In this document: positions 9,335-16,311 of the stretch, piece by piece | Layout: every line of letters starts with the position of its first letter | Position numbering within the stretch: position 1 is the first letter of the stretch | Assembly: GCF_042678305.1 (NCBI RefSeq) | Contig: NZ_JBHUDT010000003.1 | DNA from: Gelatiniphilus marinus | GTDB lineage: Bacteria > Bacteroidota > Bacteroidia > Flavobacteriales > Flavobacteriaceae | Direction: 5' to 3' (one strand) | Length of the DNA stretch: 64,000 bases | Notes under the pieces: model-generated | The model's database searches: none | Seen by the model: the letters and a program-made list of their open reading frames with translations, nothing else | Told to the model about the DNA's origin: nothing | Program-made: the position numbers and the translations under genes

Positions 9335-10243
9335 TTAACTTTTAAACTTAATCTCTCTGAACTTAGAGGGTGAGTAACCCGTGTGTTTTTTGAAATATTT
9401 ACCAAAGAAAGATTGGTCACTAAATTGAAGCTCGTTTGCAACTTCCGAGATTGATAAGGTTTGATTTTTTAACAGTAGTTTTGCCTCCATTATTACCGCT
9501 TCATCAATTAATTGACTTGCTGTTTTTTTTGAAATAATTTTTAAAACCTTAGACAAATAACCAGGTGTTAAACATAAAATATCTGCATAAAATTGAACTG
9601 TTCGTTCTTGCTTAAAATTTTCATTTAACAATTTCAAAAAACGAAGTGCTAATTTTTCCTGTCTTGTTAAATTTGCTTCTAGATTAGGAAACTGTATCTT
9701 TAATAATGAAGCGTAATGATACATTAATAAGTTAAAACTATGAGTTATTATCTCATTATTATATGGGTTATTTTTTCCAAGTCGATTATTTTTTTCTAAA
9801 ATTTTTGAAACAGAAATAAACGTTTTTAAATCCTCCTTAGATAATTTTAACTTGGGGATACTATTTGCCGTAAAAAAGTCTAAAGTATCAATATCATTTT
9901 TGTTAATTGAGTTTCTCAATATAAAATCAACATTAAAGCTAATAGTTGCTATTTCAAGATTTTTGCTCATTTCTTGAATATGAGTAACCGTTTGTGGATT
10001 TATAACTATTATCTCTGAATTTTTTATAGTATATCTCAGTAGATTTAATTGGATTTTTAAACTTCCCTTAACTACTAGTAAAAAAGCATAAGAATTACCT
10101 CTAAAAGGATAACCTATAGGAATTTCTTTAAACTTATTTTTTGATAAATGAACATGTAATCCATTTTCTTCTTGTGGTATATCTCCAATAATTTCCACCA
10201 AATCATCTATTGTAAGACTTTTTATTGAAGATTGTGGATACAT
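9335..10243 (-). CDS. AraC family transcriptional regulator
   Basis: The 302-residue protein has an N-terminal cupin-like sensing half (about residues 1-170). Its C-terminal half is a double helix-turn-helix AraC domain with the signature ISEVANELQFSDQSFFGKYFKKHTGYSPSKFRE (shown here only to name the motif at about residues 262-295). It lies upstream of, and on the same strand as, the RND adaptor-permease-TolC genes. A repeated 10-bp sequence in the gap makes it the likely local activator of the pump. The ligand is unknown. Confidence 0.88.
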   Translation of the reverse strand: MYPQSSIKSLTIDDLVEIIGDIPQEENGLHVHLSKNKFKEIPIGYPFRGNSYAFLLVVKGSLKIQLNLLRYTIKNSEIIVINPQTVTHIQEMSKNLEIATISFNVDFILRNSINKNDIDTLDFFTANSIPKLKLSKEDLKTFISVSKILEKNNRLGKNNPYNNEIITHSFNLLMYHYASLLKIQFPNLEANLTRQEKLALRFLKLLNENFKQERTVQFYADILCLTPGYLSKVLKIISKKTASQLIDEAVIMEAKLLLKNQTLSISEVANELQFSDQSFFGKYFKKHTGYSPSKFREIKFKS

Positions 10244-10280
10244 TTTGAGTAGATTTTGTACTCAAATATACTGTATTATT

Positions 10281-11558
10281 TTATTTTGATTTAGAATGAA
10301 TCTTTTGATTGTTTTTATTAATCATCTTAATCTTTAAAGTATTAATATCTTCACTTACTTTTCTTTCAATAACTCTTGCATAAATTTGAGTAGTTGCAAT
10401 TTTTGTATGACCTAATAATTTTGAAACCGTTTCTATGGGAACGCCGTTACTTAAAGTTATAGTTGTAGCAAATGTATGTCTTGCTATGTGAAAAGTTAGG
10501 TTCTTTTTGATTTTGCATAAGTCTGCTATTTCTTTTAAATAAGAATTGAGCTTTTGATTTGAAATATTAGGAAATAAGGTTTCTATTTTTCTGGTTTTGA
10601 TGTGGCTTTTATATTTTTCTATCAATTCTTCAGCAATTGGAAGTAACGGGATTTTCACTTTGTTATGTGTTTTTTGTCTATTTGTGATTATCCATTTGCC
10701 ACCATCAATACCGAATGTGATATTATCTTTGTTGAGGTTCATTACATCAATATATGACAAGCCCGTATAGCAGCTAAATACAAATAAATCCTTAACGAGC
10801 TCCAGTCTTTCAATTTCAAATTCTTTTTTAATAATAGTCTGTAGCTCATCTTCACTTAAAAACTCACGCTCATTTTTGATATAGGTTGGTTTAAATTTTA
10901 TAAAAGGATCTCTGTCTATCCATTCCATCTTGTAAGCTAATGTAACCATTTTGCGAAGTCGTTGAATATGCTTCATAACTGTATTATTTTCCATTTTCTT
11001 TTGGTGGTCCTCCGGAACATAGGAACGTAAGAACTTTTCAAAGTCAACTAAAAAGCGAAACGTTAGTTGGGTCAAGTAGATGTCTTGGATTTTCTTTTTG
11101 GTTAGAAATAGTTTGATATATTTTTGAGTAGTGAAATAGTTCTTTAAAGTTCCATAACTTAAAGATTCGCTCATTTGGGTATTATGGTAATCAACTAAAG
11201 TTAGTAAAGAATACTCTTCGTTATCCTCACCAAGAAAACGAGCTTTAATTGATTGAGCACAGATAAAAGCTTTTTCTTTTACAAGTTCATCGTGAGCTTC
11301 ATAGATTCTATTTTTAACCTGGTCTAAATATCTATTGAGTAATCGAGATTCTTGTTTGTTTCCTCTTGCTCTTCCTTTACTGGAATCCCATTCAGACACA
11401 ATTACTTTTCGTTGTAAACTGATATTTGCTCGTTTACCGTTTACAGTTATTCGAGCATAAACAGAAACTTCATTATTAATCTTACGTGAAGCGCTTACCC
11501 AAAATGATAATCTAAAGGTGGTTTGTGATTGCATAGTTGTCGTCTTTTTGTTAAACAT
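10281..11558 (-). CDS. tyrosine-type site-specific integrase, CTnDOT-like
   Basis: The 425-residue protein starts with a Bacteroidota-type arm-DNA-binding domain (about residues 10-100). A SAM-like core-binding domain (about 115-215) and a C-terminal catalytic domain follow. Visible catalytic parts are the box I segment CYTGLSYIDVMNL, a Lys in QKTHNKVKIPLL, HIARHTFATT (His-x-x-Arg), LGHTKIATTQ and the nucleophile Tyr in IYARV near residue 395. Ser replaces the usual box I Arg, as reported for the CTnDOT integrase. It sits about 200 bp from the 3' end of tRNA-Pro and is transcribed away from it, the classical arrangement for a tRNA-integrated element. No excisionase or transfer genes are visible in this window. 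Confidence 0.9.
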   Translation of the reverse strand: MFNKKTTTMQSQTTFRLSFWVSASRKINNEVSVYARITVNGKRANISLQRKVIVSEWDSSKGRARGNKQESRLLNRYLDQVKNRIYEAHDELVKEKAFICAQSIKARFLGEDNEEYSLLTLVDYHNTQMSESLSYGTLKNYFTTQKYIKLFLTKKKIQDIYLTQLTFRFLVDFEKFLRSYVPEDHQKKMENNTVMKHIQRLRKMVTLAYKMEWIDRDPFIKFKPTYIKNEREFLSEDELQTIIKKEFEIERLELVKDLFVFSCYTGLSYIDVMNLNKDNITFGIDGGKWIITNRQKTHNKVKIPLLPIAEELIEKYKSHIKTRKIETLFPNISNQKLNSYLKEIADLCKIKKNLTFHIARHTFATTITLSNGVPIETVSKLLGHTKIATTQIYARVIERKVSEDINTLKIKMINKNNQKIHSKSK

Positions 11559-11610
11559 TCATCGAGACGAAAGTCAAATCAACTATTTCAATTACAGTGT
11601 TTAAGAGTCT

Positions 11611-11665
11611 ATTCGGTTAACACTTTTTTACTTTGCTAACTGTTAACCGAATTGTTAACCGAATT
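11611..11665. repeat. tandem 12-bp repeat GTTAACCGAATT plus inverted copy upstream of the integrase
   Basis: GTTAACCGAATT occurs twice back to back at 11642-11653 and 11654-11665. An inverted copy, ATTCGGTTAAC, lies at 11611-11621. The cluster lies between the integrase start codon and the tRNA-Pro 3' end, where arm-type or accessory binding sites of integrases are usually found. The repeats are seen directly; the recombination role is inferred. Confidence 0.6.
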
Positions 11666-11706
11666 AAACCATATTAATTCAATTCTTATGATAGCCTAAA
11701 AACCAT

Positions 11707-11740
11707 AAAACCTTGTAAATCATACAATTTACAAGGTTTT
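11707..11740 (-). terminator. rho-independent terminator downstream of tRNA-Pro
   Basis: AAAACCTTGTAAAT at 11707-11720 pairs perfectly with ATTTACAAGGTTTT at 11727-11740 around a six-base loop. On the minus strand the stem ends in a T-run. It is 24 bp past the 3' end of the tRNA gene, so it should end the tRNA transcript; the T-runs on both sides allow action in both directions. Confidence 0.75.
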
Positions 11741-11764
11741 AGTTTCTGTTGGTATTAATTTTTG

Positions 11765-11839
11765 TCGGGGTGGCAGGATTCGAACCTGCGACCTCCGCGT
11801 CCCAAACGCGGCGCGATAACCGGGCTACGCTACACCCCG
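11765..11839 (-). tRNA. tRNA-Pro (anticodon TGG)
   Basis: On the minus strand a complete 75-nt cloverleaf can be folded. The acceptor stem is CGGGGTG/CACCCCG with discriminator A, and the D arm contains TAGCGTAGCCCGG. The anticodon arm is CCGCG-TTTGGGA-CGCGG with TGG as anticodon, and the T arm is GCAGG-TTCGAAT-CCTGC. CCA is not encoded, since the next bases are CAA. The 3' end faces the integrase gene, which makes it a candidate attachment site. Confidence 0.96.
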
Positions 11840-11938
11840 AATTGGCTATCCTTTTTTAAGGACTGCAAATATATAGTATTTCTTTATAAACAAACAATAT
11901 ATTTAAGTAAATTGTGGTTTCATTATAAATGTACAATT

Positions 11939-13045
11939 ATGAGACCAAAACCCTTATATTTTATACTAACTTTCTTTGTAGGTTTTAACGCATGCGCCCA
12001 AGACAAAAACCCTGTAAACACAGAACATTCATACGAAACCGTTGTTTCCGATTTAAACAATCCTTGGGGCTTTGTTTTTCTTCCCGATGGCTCGATGCTC
12101 ATTACCGAAAAATCTGGTGAGCTCATCCATTTCAGCAAAGGCATAAAAACTAAAATTTCCAGATTGCCAAAAATAGAGCGCCTTGGCCAAGGCGGTTTAA
12201 TGGATATTGAACTGCACCCAAACTATAAAAACAACGGTTGGCTGTACTTGTCTTATGCCTCATCAAACGATGATAACGACGGTGCCAACACAACCATAAT
12301 GCGCACAAAACTTAAAAACAATGTACTAACCCATAAAGAGGTGCTTTATAAAGCTTTGCCAAACACAACACGCGGCCAACATTTTGGGTCGCGAATTGTT
12401 TTTGATAACGATGGCTACCTTTATTTCACCATAGGAGATCGTGGTAATCGCGATGTAAACCCCCAAGATATTACCCGAGATGGCGGTAAAGTATATAGGT
12501 TAAAAGACGATGGAAGCATACCCATAAACAATCCGTTTGCTAAAAAATCTGGCGCAAAAAAAGCCATATTTTCGTATGGGCACCGAAACCAGCAAGGTAT
12601 GGTAAAGCACCCTGAAACCGGTAAAATATGGACACACGAGCACGGTCCCAAGGGCGGCGACGAAATCAATATTATCGAAGCGGGCAAAAATTACGGCTGG
12701 CCCGTTGTTAGTTATGGCATAAATTACAGTGGCACCAAATTTACCGAATTAACAGAAGCCCCAGGTATGGAGCAGCCCATTCACCATTGGACTCCCTCTA
12801 TTGCGCCTAGTGGCATGGCATTTATAACCAGCGATGTTTACCCCAACTGGAAAGGTAATCTTTTAATAGGTTCTTTAAAATTCCAGTACCTAAACAGATG
12901 CGTAATTAAAAACAATAGGGTTACAAAACAAGAACGTTTGTTAGATGGCATTGGTCGTGTGCGCAGTGTGCGCCAAGGTCCAGACGGCTATATTTATGTT
13001 GGAGTTGAAAATGTTGGCATAGTTAAAATTATTCCGAAGAAATAA
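11939..13045 (+). CDS. PQQ-dependent sugar dehydrogenase (aldose dehydrogenase, YliI/Asd type)
   Basis: The frame is open through the tRNA gene upstream, but the ATG at 11939 gives an export signal (MRPKPLYFILTFFVGFNACAQ) with a possible lipobox Cys, so 368 residues are proposed. The protein is a six-bladed soluble glucose/sorbosone dehydrogenase fold. Family hallmarks are LNNPWGFVFLPDGSMLITEK at the start, GGLMDIELHPNYKNNGWLYL, RGQHFGSRIVFDNDGYLYFTIGDRG and YGHRNQQGMV, then HEHGPKGGDEINII and the C-terminal RVRSVRQGPDGYIYV. These proteins oxidise aldoses in the periplasm with PQQ and calcium. No PQQ synthesis genes are in the window. Confidence 0.9.
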   Translation: MRPKPLYFILTFFVGFNACAQDKNPVNTEHSYETVVSDLNNPWGFVFLPDGSMLITEKSGELIHFSKGIKTKISRLPKIERLGQGGLMDIELHPNYKNNGWLYLSYASSNDDNDGANTTIMRTKLKNNVLTHKEVLYKALPNTTRGQHFGSRIVFDNDGYLYFTIGDRGNRDVNPQDITRDGGKVYRLKDDGSIPINNPFAKKSGAKKAIFSYGHRNQQGMVKHPETGKIWTHEHGPKGGDEINIIEAGKNYGWPVVSYGINYSGTKFTELTEAPGMEQPIHHWTPSIAPSGMAFITSDVYPNWKGNLLIGSLKFQYLNRCVIKNNRVTKQERLLDGIGRVRSVRQGPDGYIYVGVENVGIVKIIPKK

Positions 13046-13139
13046 TCTTAGATTTGTGTGTTAATTAATGACTTTTTAATGGATTGAAACCCCATTTCAA
13101 TTTCATTTAGTTTTTTTAAGTTTTATAAACAATTTTTAG

Positions 13140-13745
13140 ATGCTAATTATAGGAATTGCAGGTGGTACGGGCTGCGGAAAAACAACCGTTGTAAATCAGA
13201 TTTTAAACGAATTGCCCGAGGGCGAAGTGGGTGTTATCTCCCAAGATTCGTATTACAAAGATACCTCGCATTTAACTTTCGACGAACGCGTAACAATAAA
13301 TTTCGACCACCCAAGATCCATTGATTTTGATTTATTGGTTAATCATTTAAAAAAACTAAAAAAAGGCAAACCCATACACCAACCCGTATATTCGTTTGTA
13401 AAACACAACAGAACGGGCGATACCATCTTAACGCACCCCAGAAAAGTTATGATTGTTGAAGGTATTTTAATTCTTACAAACCCCGAGTTGCGGGACATGT
13501 TCGATATTAAAATATTTGTGCACGCCGATACCGACGAGCGTTTAATACGCAGGTTAAAACGCGATATTTCTGAACGCGGCAGGGATTTAAACGAAGTGCT
13601 TACACGCTACCAAAACACCTTAAAACCCATGCACGACCAGTTTATAGAACCCATGAAAGAGTACGCAGACATTATCATTCCAAACAATAAATACAATACC
13701 GTTGCCGTAGATATTGTTAAAACCATTATTAACGAAAAACTGTAA
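13140..13745 (+). CDS. udk: uridine kinase
   Basis: The 201-residue protein starts with a P-loop GGTGCGKT (residues 8-15). It contains the family motifs SQDSYYKD, FDHPRSIDFD, QPVYSFVKHNRT and IVEGILIL, with an RRLKRDISERGR lid segment. It phosphorylates uridine and cytidine to UMP and CMP with ATP or GTP in pyrimidine salvage. Length is typical. Its stop codon abuts the ATG of the FtsB/DivIC-like gene, so the two are translated from one message. Assignment is firm. Confidence 0.95.
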   Translation: MLIIGIAGGTGCGKTTVVNQILNELPEGEVGVISQDSYYKDTSHLTFDERVTINFDHPRSIDFDLLVNHLKKLKKGKPIHQPVYSFVKHNRTGDTILTHPRKVMIVEGILILTNPELRDMFDIKIFVHADTDERLIRRLKRDISERGRDLNEVLTRYQNTLKPMHDQFIEPMKEYADIIIPNNKYNTVAVDIVKTIINEKL

Positions 13746-14072
13746 ATGGCACCATTCAAAAAAAATAAATACTTAAAGCCTTTTAAAAATTGGTTTATAC
13801 TCATTCTTGTGGTTTTTGCAGTTTGGATGCTGTTTTTTGATGCCAATTCGTGGCTTATCCATAATGAATTAAACTCGGAGGTTGAAGCTTTAGAGAATGA
13901 AAAAAAATACTATAAAAGGGAAATTGAAAAAGATAAAAAAGCCATTAAAAAATTAAGCACCGAAGAAGGCATGGAAAAATTTGCCCGCGAAACATATTAT
14001 ATGAAAAAAGAAAACGAAGAGATTTTTATTATTGAATACGAAGACAGTTTAAAAACAAAAAAAGATGACTAA
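13746..14072 (+). CDS. FtsB/DivIC-type septum formation initiator
   Basis: This 108-residue protein has a short basic N-terminus, one membrane segment (WFILILVVFAVWMLFF, about residues 16-31) and then a long charged coiled coil. A conserved C-terminal segment follows (EGMEKFARETYYMKKENEEIFIIEY in sense, about residues 76-100). This is the layout of FtsB/DivIC, bitopic proteins of the FtsQLB-type divisome complex. The ATG directly follows the udk stop, and the gene overlaps the next one by 8 bp, so the three form an operon. Confidence 0.88.
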   Translation: MAPFKKNKYLKPFKNWFILILVVFAVWMLFFDANSWLIHNELNSEVEALENEKKYYKREIEKDKKAIKKLSTEEGMEKFARETYYMKKENEEIFIIEYEDSLKTKKDD

Positions 14073-15435
14073 GCGTTTGTTTGATGATTTTAACCAAGTA
14101 TCGGCAAAACAATGGAAACAAAAAATCCAAGTCGATTTAAAAGGCGCCGATTATAACGATACCCTTATTTGGAATTCCAACGAAGGTATTTCGGTAAAAC
14201 CTTTTTATCACTCAGATGATTTTGAAGCGTTTCCAAAACCATCAAACACCAAAGCTACTCAATGGAATATCTGTCAAACAATTTACGTTTCCGGCGAAAA
14301 AAAATCTAACCTCAAAGCTATTGATGCTATTAAAGGTGGTGCCGAAAGCATTAAATTTATAATTCCAAACGATACTGTTTCAATTAAAGATCTATTAAAA
14401 AACTTAAACCTTACTTCTACTCCACTTTATTTTGAATTACAGTTTTTAAATAGCGAATATGTTAAACAACTTTCTGTCATTCCTGCGAAGGCAGAAATCC
14501 AAATCCAAACCGATATTATCGGTAATTTAGCGCGCCACGGCAATTGGTTTTCTAACTTAAAAGCCGACCACAAGCAGTTCGAATCTATCGTAAAACAAAC
14601 AAATGGTATTAGTATTAACACCGCGCTATACCAAAACGCAGGCGCCAATATGGTGCAACAACTGGCTTACGGTTTAGCCCATGCTAACGAATATTTAAAC
14701 CATCTTGAAAATGTAATTGAAAATGAAAAGAAACCATCGATTCAAATCAACTTTCAAGTTTCAGTGGGCACCAATTATTTTTTCGAAATTGCAAAACTTA
14801 GAGCATTACGCATCCTTTGGAGCTCTTTAGCTTCAGAATATAAATTCAATACAAATTGCCACATTTTTGCAACACCAACCATACGCAATAAAACGCTTTA
14901 CGATTACAACACCAACCTGTTGCGCAGCACAACCGAATGCATGAGTGCTGTGTTAGGTGGCGCCAATACCATTTGCAATTTGCCTTACGATGCAATTTAT
15001 CATAAAAACAACGAATTTGGCAAGCGTATTGCCCGAAACCAGTTACTTATTTTAAAGCACGAAAGCTATTTTGATAAAGTTAACAATCCTGCAGATGGAG
15101 CGTATTATATTGAAAGTTTAACCCAACAGCTTGCCATAAAAGCTTTAGAGTTATTTAAAGATATTGAAGCCAATGGTGGCTTTTTAAAACAGCTGAAAGA
15201 AGGTACCGTACAACGGAAAATAAAGGAAAGCGCCAACAAAGAACAACACCAATTTAATACTGGCGAAGAAGTACTTTTAGGAAGCAACAAACACCCAAAT
15301 ACAAGCGATAAAATGAAGGATGAACTGGAATTATACCCGTTTGTAAAAACCAAGTCGAGAAAAACATTAATTGAGCCTATTGTTGAAAAACGACTTGCCG
15401 AAACCTTAGAACAAAATCGATTAAAAACTGAATAA
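14065..15435 (+). CDS. mutA: methylmalonyl-CoA mutase small (beta) subunit
   Basis: The 456-residue protein begins MTKRLFDDFNQVSAKQWKQKIQ and continues with DLKGADYNDTLIWNS, typical of the non-catalytic small subunit that pairs with the B12-binding large subunit to convert succinyl-CoA and methylmalonyl-CoA. The TIM-barrel part includes LGGANTICNLPYDAIYH and RIARNQLLILKHESYFDKVNNPADGAYYIE. No C-terminal cobalamin domain (DxHxxG) is present, as expected for this subunit. The large subunit gene normally follows but is not found here or elsewhere in the window. A chromosomal repeat is read in frame as VIPAKAEIQ near residues 138-146. The start overlaps the previous gene by 8 bp. Confidence 0.9.
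   Translation: MTKRLFDDFNQVSAKQWKQKIQVDLKGADYNDTLIWNSNEGISVKPFYHSDDFEAFPKPSNTKATQWNICQTIYVSGEKKSNLKAIDAIKGGAESIKFIIPNDTVSIKDLLKNLNLTSTPLYFELQFLNSEYVKQLSVIPAKAEIQIQTDIIGNLARHGNWFSNLKADHKQFESIVKQTNGISINTALYQNAGANMVQQLAYGLAHANEYLNHLENVIENEKKPSIQINFQVSVGTNYFFEIAKLRALRILWSSLASEYKFNTNCHIFATPTIRNKTLYDYNTNLLRSTTECMSAVLGGANTICNLPYDAIYHKNNEFGKRIARNQLLILKHESYFDKVNNPADGAYYIESLTQQLAIKALELFKDIEANGGFLKQLKEGTVQRKIKESANKEQHQFNTGEEVLLGSNKHPNTSDKMKDELELYPFVKTKSRKTLIEPIVEKRLAETLEQNRLKTE
14476..14500 (+). repeat. dispersed palindromic repeat inside mutA
   Basis: The bases GTCATTCCTGCGAAGGCAG and the following AAATCC match the common flavobacterial repeat that is also seen intergenically at about 36950-36972 and 58360-58382. 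It is translated as VIPAKAEI within the small mutase subunit without breaking the frame, so it appears to be an insertion tolerated in a surface loop. Confidence 0.65.
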
Positions 15436-15455
15436 TTTTAAATTTTATTACAATC

Positions 15456-16097
15456 ATGAAAACACCTTTTTTTAAACTTTTTGTCATCGCATTAACTTTT
15501 AGTTTGATAAGTTGTAAAAATGAAAACTCACTGCAAGAATATAAATATGCCGATAAAGGTTTGGTTATAAGTTGCGAAAACGTAAACTCCAAATTATACA
15601 GCGAAGCCCTTTTAGCTTTTGAAAACGATATTTTAAACTACTACGGCAAAAACAACCCAAACCCCTCATTGCTTAGAGCGTACAATCAATTTATACGAAA
15701 TGCCGTTTACGGCAGAATAAATTACCAAGATGTTGTTTCGGCTCATACCGTTAAGATTTTTGAAGCTTTAAAACACGAAACCGATTTGTGGGACGCCAAT
15801 AACCCAGAAAGCCACCTAAACTACAAAAGTGCTTTGGTAAAATGCATTGCTATAAATATGCAAAACCCAGATTTAAGAGCAACTTTTAATGCATTATTAA
15901 AAGTAAACAGCATGAGCCCAAAGCCTTTTGGAGCTCCGCTAATGTCTAATTACAGACATGCGTTAAGCGATAAATACTTGGCAGCTTACATAGCTTTCGA
16001 TTTGTATTATGCAAAACTGTTTAATAAAGATTTATTAAAAGCCAATACCGAAAAACCCGTACAAAAAGTAGATTTTAACAAAATACCCCAGCAATAA
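15456..16097 (+). CDS. lipoprotein of unknown function
   Basis: The 213-residue protein has a bacterial lipoprotein signal (MKTPFFKLFVIALTFSLISCKNEN, Cys at residue 20). The mature part is helical with no motif I recognise; it contains DLWDANNPESHLNYKSALVKC and ends in FNKIPQQ. It starts 20 bp after mutA, so it probably belongs to the udk-ftsB-mutA transcript. Its place between the small and the usual large mutase subunit genes is seen in related flavobacteria as far as I recall. The function is unknown. Confidence 0.75.
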   Translation: MKTPFFKLFVIALTFSLISCKNENSLQEYKYADKGLVISCENVNSKLYSEALLAFENDILNYYGKNNPNPSLLRAYNQFIRNAVYGRINYQDVVSAHTVKIFEALKHETDLWDANNPESHLNYKSALVKCIAINMQNPDLRATFNALLKVNSMSPKPFGAPLMSNYRHALSDKYLAAYIAFDLYYAKLFNKDLLKANTEKPVQKVDFNKIPQQ

Positions 16098-16143
16098 ATC
16101 GCAAAAAAACTGCTTTTAAAAAGCAATAAAATGAAGTTTATTT

Positions 16144-16302
16144 GAGGGTTGTCTAAAAAGTCTTTATAAATTAAGCTGTCCAGTTAAGCTTGCCGAAACC
16201 GATATTGATTATCAACAAGTTAAAAACATTTCGGCAGAGCCTGTGCTAAGCGCGCAATCGAGGTACTCAACATAACATTACAACTACTTTTTAGACAACC
16301 TC
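16144..16302. mobile_element. 159-bp MITE-like element with terminal inverted repeats
   Basis: The left end GAGGGTTGTCTAAAAAGT (16144-16161) is an inverted copy, with one extra G, of the right end ACTTTTTAGACAACCTC (16286-16302). The interior has a further hairpin with arms TGCCGAAA and TTTCGGCA and no complete gene, although one frame stays open across most of it. Size and structure fit a miniature inverted-repeat element or an IS remnant. It fills the gap between two convergent genes, ten bases from the receptor stop. The parent transposon family was not identified. Confidence 0.6.
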
Positions 16303-16311
16303 TTATTTTGC

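Noticed and set aside
11762..11938. Upstream extension of the sugar dehydrogenase frame with the peptide MSGWQDSNLRPPRPKRG
   Set aside because: This part is the reverse reading of the tRNA-Pro gene, a common annotation artefact. The proper start with signal peptide is at 11939.
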